A DNA stretch of 63,784 bases from Fibrobacterota bacterium (GCA_947466585.1 CANIEU010000012.1:1-63784), one strand, 5' to 3'. Counted from the stretch's first letter, positions 53,870 through 63,423 are shown. Translations and numbers: made by a program. The notes: a model not told the origin generated them from the letters alone.

Positions 53870-55738
53870 ATGCCCGCTTCCGTCATTCAAGCGCTGACCC
53901 CGCTCACCATCCAGAAAATCGCGGCCGGAGAGGTCATCGAACGTCCCGTCAATGTGGTCAAGGAGCTGGTGGAAAACGCGCTCGATGCTGGAGCGACCAA
54001 GATCACCGTTACGCTCGAAGAGGGCGGCAAAGAGGGCATCCGTGTTGCCGACGACGGCTTCGGAATGACGCGCGACGATCTGGAAAAGTGTTGGCTACCG
54101 CACACCACCAGCAAGATCCGCGCGGTGGAGGATCTCGAGAGCGTGTCGAGTTTCGGGTTTCGCGGCGAGGCGCTCGCCAGCATGGGCTCGGTATCCGAGC
54201 TGACCATCGAAACCCGGCATTGGGAAGAAACGCTTGGCAGCCGCCTACGCGTGGTCGAATCTCAGGTCGAGGAGCTGGGCGACTTCGCACGCGGGCAGGG
54301 CACCACCATCAGCGTGCGCAATCTGTTCCGCAACAATCCCGTGCGCCGCAAGTTCCTCGGCACCGCCAAGACCGAGACCTCGCGCATTACCACCATGTTG
54401 ACGCGCCTGTCGTTGGCGCATCCCGACGTGTTGTTCCGTCTCTCCGACGGGGTCCGCGAAGTTCTGCGACTTCAGGAAGGCACGCTGCGCCGACGTGCTG
54501 GCGATGTGCTCGGCGTGCATCTGCTCGACGATCTGATCGAGGTGGACTGGGAAGGTGGCGGCATCCACATCCAGGGCTACGTCTCCGAGCCGCAACGCTT
54601 CTCGGGTCGTCAGGGGCAACAGCACTTTTTCGTGAACCGTCGCAACGTGTTCAACCCGATCCTCGCCCGCGCGCTGATGCAGGCCTACGAAGTGGTGCCT
54701 CCGGGGCGCCATCCCGTAGCGGCTCTGTTCTTGTCCATCTCGCCCGCCGAGATCGACGTCAACGTGCATCCCACCAAGCGCGAGATCCGCTTCCTCAACG
54801 AAGCGCGCGTGTTTTGGGCGCTGTCACAGGCATTGCGCGCCGCCTTGCGCGGGGCCATCGATGCCCCGGCCTTGGATTTGTCTGAATTGTCGGTACCGCC
54901 ACCCGCACCGGAATCCTCGCAAGAGTCTGTGGACACGGAACCTCGATCCGATTCTGCGGCTCCTGCATTTCCGTCCTTTCCAGGTTTCGCCTTCCAACCG
55001 GAATCGACCGAACGAGCCAACGGGACTTCCTCTTCGGTCGTCTCGGATCCGCGGGCCGCGGCGGATTCCGAAAAAGTCGCCCTGTTTCCCGAACTGCCGC
55101 GTGCAGCGTTTTCAGGTTCCGGTGGTTCCGCCGCTGAATTCACAGGCGCACCCTGTTTGCAGATCCATGGAAGCTTCATTCTCGTCGCGGTGCGTGGCGG
55201 GTTTTTGCTCGTCAACCAGCGCGCGGCACACGAGCGCATCCTTTATGAGAAGGCGCTGGAGGATTTGCGGCGGCCGGGCCGGTTCAGCGCCCAGCAACTG
55301 TTGTTCCCGGTTCTGGTCGAATTCAACACCGCCGAAGCACGCATTGTGGAGCAGCATTTGGTCGAGTTGCGCGGGCTCGGATTCGACCTCGAACCCTTCG
55401 GTGCCACGGCGTTTCAGTTGCGCGGCTCGCCCGCGGATGTCGCTTCCGACCTGGCTCAGCCGATCTTGCAGGAGTTGACGGGCCGTTTGCTCGACGACTC
55501 TTCCGGTCGGGGCAAGGACGAACCGGAGGAGATGCTGAAGCGGGTGGCCAAAGCCTACGCCCGGGCCGCTGCAGTGCCCCTCGACGCGCCTCTGGATGCC
55601 GCCCGCATGGCGGCGCTGGTGGACGGTTTGTTCGCCACCCAGAACCCGTATGTAACCCCCGCAGGGCTGCCGGTTCTCATCCGCTATTCGCTCGACGAGA
55701 TCCGCCGGCGTTTCGGGCTCAAGGAAGAGGAAGCCTGA
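53870..55738 (+). CDS. mutL: DNA mismatch repair protein MutL, apparently without endonuclease motif
   Basis: 622 residues from the ATG at 53870. The GHKL ATPase is intact: ELVENALDAGAT, VADDGFGM, and GFRGEALASMGSVSE. A low-complexity linker (about 340-425) leads to the C-terminal domain. Where endonuclease MutL proteins have DQHA(x)2E(x)4E, this one has NQRAAHERILYE, with Asp and His replaced. The Cys-containing ACR and CPHGRP motifs are replaced too (TPAGLPVLI). This resembles nuclease-free MutL. No mutS or mutH is in the window. Confidence 0.95.
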   Translation: MPASVIQALTPLTIQKIAAGEVIERPVNVVKELVENALDAGATKITVTLEEGGKEGIRVADDGFGMTRDDLEKCWLPHTTSKIRAVEDLESVSSFGFRGEALASMGSVSELTIETRHWEETLGSRLRVVESQVEELGDFARGQGTTISVRNLFRNNPVRRKFLGTAKTETSRITTMLTRLSLAHPDVLFRLSDGVREVLRLQEGTLRRRAGDVLGVHLLDDLIEVDWEGGGIHIQGYVSEPQRFSGRQGQQHFFVNRRNVFNPILARALMQAYEVVPPGRHPVAALFLSISPAEIDVNVHPTKREIRFLNEARVFWALSQALRAALRGAIDAPALDLSELSVPPPAPESSQESVDTEPRSDSAAPAFPSFPGFAFQPESTERANGTSSSVVSDPRAAADSEKVALFPELPRAAFSGSGGSAAEFTGAPCLQIHGSFILVAVRGGFLLVNQRAAHERILYEKALEDLRRPGRFSAQQLLFPVLVEFNTAEARIVEQHLVELRGLGFDLEPFGATAFQLRGSPADVASDLAQPILQELTGRLLDDSSGRGKDEPEEMLKRVAKAYARAAAVPLDAPLDAARMAALVDGLFATQNPYVTPAGLPVLIRYSLDEIRRRFGLKEEEA

Positions 55739-55825
55739 ACCCCACGGCTTGACCGGAAACCGGGGGAAGAGAGGGTTCCACCGGCAGAAATACGGCCAAC
55801 CCATACAACCCACTCATACAGCCAA

Positions 55826-55865
55826 CAAAAAAGGCATCGGATTGCTCCGACGCCTTTTTTGTTTC
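55826..55865. terminator. Bidirectional intrinsic terminator
   Basis: AAAAAAGGC-TCGGA / TCCGA-GCCTTTTTT with a short loop, between convergent mutL and the repetitive-protein gene. Confidence 0.88.
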
Positions 55866-55893
55866 CAGGCTTTCGCCCGGTTTTTCATTGCCC

Positions 55894-58800
55894 CTACTCG
55901 AGGCGCATCACCACGCCGGCCTGCGTAGCTGTCACCGGCAGAATGATCTGCGTGGCACCTGCGGGAACGATAGCCTGGTGGAGCATCACGCCGCGCACAT
56001 CGCGCATTTCGAAGCGGCGCATCTTTTCGGAGGCCGGGAGACGAATCACCCAGTTGTTGCCAAGGTGCGTAGCGGTGAAGAGCTGCTGCGAGGCGAGGGG
56101 AGAGCCCTTCACCACAACCACGATCCCGACCAGCGCGAAGTCCTTCTGAATCGAGTCGTTGGCCGGGACCAGGACGCTGTCCTGATTGCCCGGGTTGAAC
56201 CCGGTGGCGGTCGCGGTGATCCAGTAGTTCGGCGTTCCCGCGAGCAGGTTCGCAAAGCTGTAGCGGCCCGTGGAATCGCTGCGGACGCTGTCCTGGATCG
56301 TCGCCGTCGCGGAGCCGCGGCGCAAGACCAGCAGGGCTTTTGCGATGGTGGTGCTGTCACCCGACTTGCCGACCTTACCGTAGATGCGACCGCGCGCTGC
56401 GAGGGCCAGCGTGAAGTTGGAAGTGAGGGCGGCACCCGAGGTGACGTTGATGTTGGCGTTGCTGGCACCTACGTAACCGGTGAGGTTCGCGGTCACACGG
56501 TAGTTGTTCGCCAGGGTCAGGCCGTTGAAGGCGTAGTTGCCGAGCGAGTCGGTCTTGGCGCTGTCCACCACGGCCGTAGTGGCACCACCGCGACGCAGTT
56601 GGACCACCGCATTGCGAAGGGCGAGGCTGTCGGGCAATCCGCGGACCTTGCCGCTGATCGAACCCGGAACCGTGAGCAGGAAGTTCGAGGTCACCGTTCC
56701 GCCATTGGGGACGGCCACGTTCGTGTTGCTGCCGAGGTTCAGACCGGTGGAAACGGCGGAGACCCAGTAGTTCGGTGTGCCGGCCACCAAGGTGTTGAAG
56801 GCGTAGTGTCCGACCGAATCGGTGCGAACGCTGTCCATCACCAGAGCGGTGTCCGAGCCACGGCGCAGTCGCACCAGGGCATTGGCAACCAAGGCGCTAT
56901 CGGGCAGCTTGCGTACAGTACCGGTGATCGAACCGGGCAACACGAGCGTCAGGTAGAAGTTGGAAGTCACCGAGGCACCGCTGGCCACCGCAACGTTCGC
57001 GTTGGTCGAGGATACATAGGATGCACGGCTTGCCGTGACCCAGTAGTTCGGCGTACCCGACTGCACGCTGGCAAAGGCGTAGTGACCGACGGAGTCGGTC
57101 TTGGTGCTGTCCAAGATCGCCGAGGTTGCCGAGGTGCGGCGCAGGTAGACCGCCGCGTTGGCGAGGGCTGTGCTGTCGGTGGCCTTACGGACCGTACCCG
57201 AGATCGATCCGGGGATGCCGAGATAGAAGTTGGTGGTCGTGGTCACACCGTTGGTCGCCGTGATTGCCGTGTTGGTTGCACTCACGAAGCCTGCGGCGCT
57301 GGCGTACACGCGATATTGGGTGGCACCGCCGCCGCCGCCGCCAGTGCTGGCGGTGAGGTTCGCGAAGGTATATGCACCGGTGGTATCTGTGCGACCGCTG
57401 TCCAGAATGGCCGTGGTATCGGAAGTTCCGCGACGGAGGTACACCAGCGCATTGCTGATGTTCGTGCTGTCGGAGAGCTTGCGGACGCGGGCGGTGATCT
57501 TGCCGAGGGCGGTGAGATAGATATTCGAAACAACACTGGCGCCGTTGGCGACCGCGATATTGGAGTTCGAGGTGGCCGCGTAGCCGTTGGCGCTGGCGGT
57601 CACGAAGTAGTTCGGCGTGCCCGCGACCAAGCCGGCGAAGGCGTAATGGCCGACCGAGTCGGAAAGCGTGCTGTCCTGGATCGGGTTTGTGGTCGAGGTG
57701 CGGCGGAGATAAACCTTCGCGCCGGCGATGTTGGTGCTGTCCGTCGCCTTGCGCACGTTACCCGCAATGTTGCCGGGCAATACCGGGGTCAAGTACACGT
57801 TCGAGCTCACTGTGGAGCCGCTGGCCACCACGAGGTTCGAATTCGAGGCCGTGAGGAAGTTTGTCGCACTTGCGGTCACGAAGTAATTCGGCGTTCCCGG
57901 CGTGAGGTTGGCGAAGGCGTAGTTTCCGACCGAGTCGGTCAGCACGCTGTCCTGGACCGGATTCGTGGTCGAGGTGCGGCGCAGGTAAACCGAAGCGCCG
58001 GCGATGGAGGTGCTGTCGGTGGACTTGCGGACCTTGCCCGAGATCGAGCCCGGCGTGCCGAGGTAGAAGTTGGTCGTGGTCGTGGTGGCGTTGGTCACGT
58101 TGATCGCGGTATTGGTCACGCTGACGTAGCCGGCCGCACTGGCGTACACGCGATACTGAGTGGCACCGCCGCCACCGCCGCCAGTGCTGGCGGTGAGGTT
58201 CGCGAAGGTGAAGGCACCGGTCGTATCGGTGCGACCGCTATCGAGGATGGCCGAGGTATCGGTGGTTCCGCGACGGAGCAGTACCAAGGCGTTCGAGACG
58301 TTGGTGCTGTCGTTGAGTTTGCGAACGCGAGCGGTGATCTTGCCGAGAGCCGTCAGGTAAATGTTCGAGACGGTGTTCGCGCCGTTGTTCACCACGATAT
58401 TCGAGTTGGAAGCACCGGCAAAACCGGTGGCCGCGAAAGTCACGAAGTAGTTGGGGGTGCCGGCCGTGAGGTTCGCGAAGGCGTAGGCGCCCGAACCGTC
58501 AGAAACCGTGCTGTCCTGGATGGGGTTGGTGGTCGAGGTGCGGCGGAGATAAATCTTCGCGCCAGTGATTGCGGTGCTGTCGGTCGCCTTGCGCACCGCT
58601 CCCGTGATCGAGCCCGGCAATACGGGCACGAGATACACGTTGGAGGTGACGGCGGCGCCGGTTCCCACCACGATGTTCGAATTGGAACCTGTGACGAAGT
58701 TCGCCGCGCTGGCGGTCACGAAGTAATTGGGCGTGCCGGGGGTCAGGTTGGCGAAGGCGTAGTTCCCGAGCGAGTCGGTCTTGACGCTGTCCTGCACCGG

Positions 58801-60093
58801 ATTCGTGGTCGAGGTGCGGCGCAGGTAAACCGAAGCGCCGGCGATATTGGTGCTGTCCGTGCTCTTGCGCACCTTGCCCGAGATCGAGCCCGGCGTGCCG
58901 AGGTAAAAGTTTGTGGCGGTGGTCACGCCGTTGGTGACGGTGATGCCCGTCGTGCTCGTACTCACGTACCCGGCAGAGGTGACGTACACGCGGTAGTTGT
59001 TACCTGCGCTGGCCGCGAGGTTTGCGAACGAGCGCGCACCCAAGGAGTCGGTGCGACCGCTGTCGAGGATGGCCGAAGTGTCGGTGTTGCCGCGGCGGAG
59101 TAACACCAACGCTCCTGCGATGTTGGTGCTGTCGGAGAGCTTGCGGACCCGTATGGCGATCTTGCCCAAGGTGAGCAGGTAGATGTTGGAAACCGTGTTG
59201 GCGCCGTTGTTCACCAACACGTTGGAATTGGAAGCGGTAATCAGGCTGGAGGCCGAGTAGGTGAGGAAGTAGTTCGGGGTGCCGGCGGTGAGGTTCGCAA
59301 AGGCGTAGGCGCCGACGGAGTCAGACAGCGTGCTATCCTGAATGGGGTTGGTCGTGGAAGTGCGGCGCAGGTAGATCAAGGCGCCGGCGACGGTGCTGCT
59401 GTCGGAACCGCGACGGACCGTTCCGGAAATAGAACCGGGCAGGATCGGGGAGATGTATACGTTTGAAATGACCGAAGCACCGCTGTTCAGCACGATGTTC
59501 GAGTTGGAGGTCGTCGCATAGCCGGTCAGGCTCACGGTGACGAAGTAGTTGGGAGTTCCGGGAGCCTTGTTCGTAAAGGCATAATTGCCGATGGAGTCGG
59601 TCTTGGCACTGTCCAGAATCGCGGTGGCGGTCGAGGTGCGGCGCAGGTATACCGAGGCATTAGCCACGGCCGTACTGTCGGTGCTCTTTCGGACCTTGCC
59701 CGAGATCGATCCCGGCACGCCGAGGTAGAAGTTCGCCGTGGCCACCGTGGTGGTTTGGAACAGGTTCACCGTGGTGGAGCCCTGTGCGTATCCGGACATC
59801 TCGGCCACGATCTGGCGGTTGTTGCCGGTGGGAATGTTGATTAGGGAGTAGGCGCCGGTCGAGTCGGCGGTCGCCGAGTCGGAGCGCACTGCACCCGTCA
59901 ACCAGTACACCTTGGCGCCTTGAAGCGCGGTGCTGTCGGTCAACTTGCGCACCACGCCGTTAACCGTCGCAGCGGGTGTGGTCGCGGGAAGCGCGAAAAA
60001 TGCCAAGGCGAGCAGGACGGCGGAGACCGTCGATTTCAGGCTGCGCGGCCGAGCGCTCAGGCGACTGAGGAGGCGGGTGAGGAGAACGGGCAT
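55894..60093 (-). CDS. Giant secreted protein of tandem carboxypeptidase-regulatory-like domains
   Basis: 1399 residues from the ATG at 60093 (AAGGAAT upstream). The signal peptide (VSAVLLALAFFALPATTPAA) ends near residue 43. Then come 14 tandem units of about 85-95 residues, each with a start like PGSISGKVRKSTDST, a YLRR turn, a TDS.G.YAFANL strand and a SNIYL end. This is the beta-sandwich pattern of CarboxypepD-regulatory/Cna-B-like domains. Units 1-9 form three copies of an A-B-C trio, the C unit opening LGKI. Units 6 and 9 have a GGGGGG insert. The last ~70 residues (FEMRDVRGVML ... TQAGVVMRLE) look like a sorting tail. It is probably an adhesive or stalk-like surface protein; no enzyme domain. 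Confidence 0.8.
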   Translation of the reverse strand: MPVLLTRLLSRLSARPRSLKSTVSAVLLALAFFALPATTPAATVNGVVRKLTDSTALQGAKVYWLTGAVRSDSATADSTGAYSLINIPTGNNRQIVAEMSGYAQGSTTVNLFQTTTVATANFYLGVPGSISGKVRKSTDSTAVANASVYLRRTSTATAILDSAKTDSIGNYAFTNKAPGTPNYFVTVSLTGYATTSNSNIVLNSGASVISNVYISPILPGSISGTVRRGSDSSTVAGALIYLRRTSTTNPIQDSTLSDSVGAYAFANLTAGTPNYFLTYSASSLITASNSNVLVNNGANTVSNIYLLTLGKIAIRVRKLSDSTNIAGALVLLRRGNTDTSAILDSGRTDSLGARSFANLAASAGNNYRVYVTSAGYVSTSTTGITVTNGVTTATNFYLGTPGSISGKVRKSTDSTNIAGASVYLRRTSTTNPVQDSVKTDSLGNYAFANLTPGTPNYFVTASAANFVTGSNSNIVVGTGAAVTSNVYLVPVLPGSITGAVRKATDSTAITGAKIYLRRTSTTNPIQDSTVSDGSGAYAFANLTAGTPNYFVTFAATGFAGASNSNIVVNNGANTVSNIYLTALGKITARVRKLNDSTNVSNALVLLRRGTTDTSAILDSGRTDTTGAFTFANLTASTGGGGGGATQYRVYASAAGYVSVTNTAINVTNATTTTTNFYLGTPGSISGKVRKSTDSTSIAGASVYLRRTSTTNPVQDSVLTDSVGNYAFANLTPGTPNYFVTASATNFLTASNSNLVVASGSTVSSNVYLTPVLPGNIAGNVRKATDSTNIAGAKVYLRRTSTTNPIQDSTLSDSVGHYAFAGLVAGTPNYFVTASANGYAATSNSNIAVANGASVVSNIYLTALGKITARVRKLSDSTNISNALVYLRRGTSDTTAILDSGRTDTTGAYTFANLTASTGGGGGGATQYRVYASAAGFVSATNTAITATNGVTTTTNFYLGIPGSISGTVRKATDSTALANAAVYLRRTSATSAILDSTKTDSVGHYAFASVQSGTPNYWVTASRASYVSSTNANVAVASGASVTSNFYLTLVLPGSITGTVRKLPDSALVANALVRLRRGSDTALVMDSVRTDSVGHYAFNTLVAGTPNYWVSAVSTGLNLGSNTNVAVPNGGTVTSNFLLTVPGSISGKVRGLPDSLALRNAVVQLRRGGATTAVVDSAKTDSLGNYAFNGLTLANNYRVTANLTGYVGASNANINVTSGAALTSNFTLALAARGRIYGKVGKSGDSTTIAKALLVLRRGSATATIQDSVRSDSTGRYSFANLLAGTPNYWITATATGFNPGNQDSVLVPANDSIQKDFALVGIVVVVKGSPLASQQLFTATHLGNNWVIRLPASEKMRRFEMRDVRGVMLHQAIVPAGATQIILPVTATQAGVVMRLE

Positions 60094-60353
60094 CGGAATT
60101 CCTTGATTGTGCGTTTTGTCGCAATTTTTGCGGTTCGAAAATTTAAGGCAAAAGGTCAAATTCGTGTCTCAGACATTACGGTATTTGATAAGAAATTGGG
60201 GACAGCGTGTCCCCTCCGATGGGTACCCGAAAACCCAGTTTTTTACCAGAAAAAGGTGTTTTGGGTTCTGACCAAATTGCCTTCTAGGCAAAGTCCTTGA
60301 ATACAGATGAAAAAAGGTGGAACACACCCCGAAGACCCTAGGGAAGAGGGCGG

Positions 60354-61454
60354 TCAGCCCAGCTTTTCCGCCAGCTTGACCGCTCCGTAGGTCAGGATCA
60401 TATCGGCCCCTGCGCGCTTGATCGCCAGAGTCGCTTCCATCAGCGCGGCGTCTGCATCGAGCCAGCCGAGTTTTCCCGCCGCGTGGATCATGGCGTACTC
60501 GCCGCTCACTTGATAGGCCGCCACCGGCACGTTGACCGCCGCCGCCGCTTCGGCGATGATGTCGAGATACGCCAGTGCCGGTTTCACCATCACCATGTCT
60601 GCGCCTTCTTCGACGTCGAGTTGAATCTCGCGCAAGGCCTCGCGGCGATTGGCGGGATCCATCTGGTAGGTCTTCTTGTCGCCCCTCTTGGGTGCGGAGT
60701 CGAGCGCATCCCGGAACGGTCCGTAAAACGCCGAAGCGTATTTTGCAGAGTAGGCGAGAATGCCCGTATCGGTAAAACCGAAACCGTCGAGCGCGGCGCG
60801 CAGGTAGCCCACGCGCCCGTCCATCATGTCGGAAGGCGCGACGATGTCGGCCCCTGCGGCGGCTTGAACCAGCGCCATCTCCGCGAGGATCGGCAAGGTT
60901 TCGTCGTTCAAGATCTCCCCGCCTTTCACGAGGCCGTCATGGCCGTCGGAGGAATACGGATCCATGGCCACATCGGTGATCACCGTGAGGCCGGGAACGG
61001 CATTCTTCAAATCGCGGATGGTGCGCTGCAGTAGGCCGTCCGGGTTCTTCGATTCGCTGGCGCGCTTGTCCTTTAGCTTGTTCGCCACTACCGGGAAGAG
61101 CGCCACGGCGGGAATGCCCAGCGCGTGCGCGCGCTTGGCTTCGGCAACCACCAGATCACGCGTGAGCCGGAACACGCCCGGCATCGAGGCGATCGGCTCG
61201 CGTTTTTTGGTCCCGTCCATCACGAAAAGCGGCAGGATGAAATCGGCCGGAGTCAGAATGGTTTCTCGCACCAATGCGCGGATCGAAGCGGTTCGGCGGT
61301 TGCGCCGCGGACGACCGACCAACTCCATGTCCTCGGGAAACCCGGGCTGTCCATCGTGGGAGTGGCCGTGCCCTTCGTGAGAATGACCTTGGGAATGATC
61401 GTGGGAATGATCGTGTGCGCGGGTTTTCGGTGCGTCGGATTTTTGTTTCGCCAT
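60354..61454 (-). CDS. hemB: Delta-aminolevulinic acid dehydratase with a His-rich N-terminus
   Basis: Porphobilinogen synthase, 366 residues. The Schiff-base lysines are in YSAKYASAFYGPFR and MVMVKPALAYLD. The active-site metal region reads TDVAMDPYSSDGHDG, without the three cysteines of the zinc type, so it should be a Mg-type enzyme. Residues 13-35 are a His-rich tail with nine His (HDHSHDHS, GHSHEGHGHSHDG), absent from ordinary HemB. It follows the HIT gene by 5 nt, apart from the main haem operon. Confidence 0.95.
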   Translation of the reverse strand: MAKQKSDAPKTRAHDHSHDHSQGHSHEGHGHSHDGQPGFPEDMELVGRPRRNRRTASIRALVRETILTPADFILPLFVMDGTKKREPIASMPGVFRLTRDLVVAEAKRAHALGIPAVALFPVVANKLKDKRASESKNPDGLLQRTIRDLKNAVPGLTVITDVAMDPYSSDGHDGLVKGGEILNDETLPILAEMALVQAAAGADIVAPSDMMDGRVGYLRAALDGFGFTDTGILAYSAKYASAFYGPFRDALDSAPKRGDKKTYQMDPANRREALREIQLDVEEGADMVMVKPALAYLDIIAEAAAAVNVPVAAYQVSGEYAMIHAAGKLGWLDADAALMEATLAIKRAGADMILTYGAVKLAEKLG

Positions 61455-61459
61455 GATGT

Positions 61460-61870
61460 TTAAAATACCTCCAGAGCAGCGCGGACTGCGGCTCCAACTG
61501 CGGCCAGTTCTTCTTTGGACGCCGGTTTCGCATGGGCGAAGGTGAGTTCGCCCTCGGCCTGGATGGGTACCAGATGCAGGTGGGCATGCGGCACTTCGAA
61601 ACCGGCCACGATCATGCCGACCCGTTTACAAGGCAGAGCCTTTTCAAGCGCCCGCGCGATGCGGGCGGCAAAGGGCAACAGCCCGGCGAGGGTATTATCG
61701 TCGATCGAGTACAGCTTGTCTGTCTGCATTTTCGGAACCACGAGCGTGTGGCCTGACGCGATGGGACGGATATCGAGAAAGGCGAAGTATCGCTCGTCTT
61801 CGAGGATCTTCTCGCAGGGGATCTCACCGGCAATGATGCGGGTGAAAATCGAAGGTGATTGTAAAGTCAT
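61460..61870 (-). CDS. HIT-family nucleotide-binding hydrolase
   Basis: 136 residues. FTRIIAGEIPCEKILEDERYFAFLDIRPIASGHTLVVPK is the classic HIT opening, and the catalytic HAHLHLVP triad motif is intact. Hydrolyses AMP-amide or dinucleoside substrates; the physiological one is unknown. Start at the ATG 61870, right after the rpmG terminator. Cotranscription with hemB is likely. Confidence 0.9.
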   Translation of the reverse strand: MTLQSPSIFTRIIAGEIPCEKILEDERYFAFLDIRPIASGHTLVVPKMQTDKLYSIDDNTLAGLLPFAARIARALEKALPCKRVGMIVAGFEVPHAHLHLVPIQAEGELTFAHAKPASKEELAAVGAAVRAALEVF

Positions 61871-61882
61871 GGATGGAAAGAA

Positions 61883-61917
61883 AACAAAAAGGCCGGTCTC
61901 CACGAGGGAGCCGGCCT
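61883..61917 (-). terminator. Intrinsic terminator after rpmG
   Basis: On the minus strand CAGGCCGGCTCCC pairs with GGAGACCGGCCTG-like sequence, followed by TTTTTGTTTTC. Confidence 0.8.
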
Positions 61918-61947
61918 GATCTTGCGTCCCTTTAAGGGATGCAGGGA

Positions 61948-62130
61948 TTACTTGACTTCGCGGTGCAGCGTGTGGCGCTTCAAGAACGGATTGTACTTCT
62001 TCCGCTCGAAACGGCCGGTCTGCTTGGACTTGTTCTTGGTCGTCATGTAGCGCGAAGGCGGAACTCCGAGCGCGCGCGCTTCGGTGCATTCCAGCGTGAT
62101 GACAACGCGTTTTCCTTTAATCTGCGGCAT
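61948..62130 (-). CDS. rpmG: 50S ribosomal protein L33
   Basis: 60 residues. RVVITLECTEA, TTKNKSKQTGRFERKKYNPFLKRHTLHREVK match L33. Only one Cys is present, so it is the zinc-free form. GGAG precedes the ATG. It is not followed by secE/nusG as in many genomes. Confidence 0.95.
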   Translation of the reverse strand: MPQIKGKRVVITLECTEARALGVPPSRYMTTKNKSKQTGRFERKKYNPFLKRHTLHREVK

Positions 62131-62308
62131 AGTACACTCCCTACGGAGGAAAAATTTGGAGGGATCAAGGTAGGTTTAAAAGAGGGAGTTTTCAAGAACA
62201 GGCCGCGAAAATCCTCGAAGAAACACGAAAAAACGAGTTGGTCGAGGTTTGTTCCCGATCAAATCCTTAAAATCCCCTGATTTACCCCGGACGGTACGGT
62301 TCCCGGGC

Positions 62309-63409
62309 TCAGCCCAGCTTGGCGTATTGGGAATCCCGCTCCACCGGCGTACGCCCCTTGGACCGGATCGCGTCTTCCAGAATCAAAACCGACGCCGTGG
62401 GGTGGGAGGGACCGCCTGCCATCGAATAGATGCGGGTTGTGTCGTCCACGGTGCCGTCGAGGTCGTCCACACCGTACTCGAGAGCCTCGGTGGCGAGGTC
62501 GAGCCCGAGCATGGCCCAGTAGGCCTTGAGATGGGGGATGTTGTCGAGGAACAGGCGGGCCACTGCGTAATTGCGGAGGTCGTCTTCGGGGCGCACCTCG
62601 GCTAGGTGGCTGAGCGCGTTGGCATCGTTGCGGTAGCGTAACGGAATGAACGACTTAAAACCGCCGGTTTTGTCTTGAAGGTCGCGCAGGCGGAGCATGT
62701 GGTCGATGCGGTGTTCGAATTTTTCGACGTGTCCGTAGAGCATGGTGGCGTTGGAGAACAGGCCTGCGGCGTGCACCATGGCGTGCACATCGAGCCAGGT
62801 ATGCGCGGGTGATTTACCGCCAGCGATGCGCTTGCGCACCTCGGGGTCGAAGATCTCCGCGCCGCCGCCGGGGATCGAATCGAGCCCTGCCGCCTTGAGC
62901 CGCGCGAGGGCTTCGGGAATTTCGATGCCGCTCTTTTTGGCGAAGTAGGCGATCTCCACGGCGGTAAACGCCTTCACATGGATCTCGGGCCTCAGCTTTT
63001 TGATGAAGGCGCAAAGGGCTTCGCCGTACTCGACGCCGCGATCGGGGTGCACGCCGCCGGTGATGTGGATCTCGGTGATGGACCCGACCGGATACTGGGC
63101 GAGCTTGGCTTCTAAATCTTCGAAGGAATAATCCCACGCGCCGCTCTCCGGGTCGTTCGCGGCCTTAGGGGGCCGGTAGAACGCGCAGAACTTGCAGGCG
63201 TAAATGCAAATGTTGGTCGGTTCGAAGTGGATGTTTCGGTTGAAGTAGGCTTCGTTGCCGTGTTTCGCAATGCGCTTTTCGGAGGCGCGTTCCTTCAGCC
63301 ATTCGAGCGGGGCGTCTTGGTAGAGGAAGAGCCCGTCATCGGGGGAGAGGCGCTCGCCGTGAGCGAGTTTGGCGGAAAGAAGGTCGAGCGTGGGGGAGGG
63401 GGAAGGCAT
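62309..63409 (-). CDS. mqnE: Aminodeoxyfutalosine synthase (radical SAM)
   Basis: 366 residues from the ATG at 63409. The radical SAM cluster motif is CIYACKFCAFYR. HITGGVHPD, KAFTAVEIAYFAKKSGI, SIPGGGAEIFDPEVRKRI and SNATMLYGHVEKFEHRIDHM distinguish MqnE from its paralogue MqnC. It makes aminodeoxyfutalosine, so menaquinone is built by the futalosine route. The other mqn genes are not in the window. Confidence 0.92.
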   Translation of the reverse strand: MPSPSPTLDLLSAKLAHGERLSPDDGLFLYQDAPLEWLKERASEKRIAKHGNEAYFNRNIHFEPTNICIYACKFCAFYRPPKAANDPESGAWDYSFEDLEAKLAQYPVGSITEIHITGGVHPDRGVEYGEALCAFIKKLRPEIHVKAFTAVEIAYFAKKSGIEIPEALARLKAAGLDSIPGGGAEIFDPEVRKRIAGGKSPAHTWLDVHAMVHAAGLFSNATMLYGHVEKFEHRIDHMLRLRDLQDKTGGFKSFIPLRYRNDANALSHLAEVRPEDDLRNYAVARLFLDNIPHLKAYWAMLGLDLATEALEYGVDDLDGTVDDTTRIYSMAGGPSHPTASVLILEDAIRSKGRTPVERDSQYAKLG

Positions 63410-63415
63410 AGACGG

Positions 63416-63423
63416 GAAAGATA
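63416..63423 (-). promoter_or_regulatory. mqnE -7 element TATCTTTC
   Basis: Ends 6 nt before the mqnE ATG; same arrangement as for cysG and the secreted protein at 20956. Confidence 0.5.

Noticed and set aside
55888-59103. A 1071-codon plus-strand open frame opposite the giant repeat protein
   Set aside because: It is repetitive only because the sense gene is. It lacks a signal peptide, ribosome binding site and recognisable fold, while the minus-strand frame has all of these.
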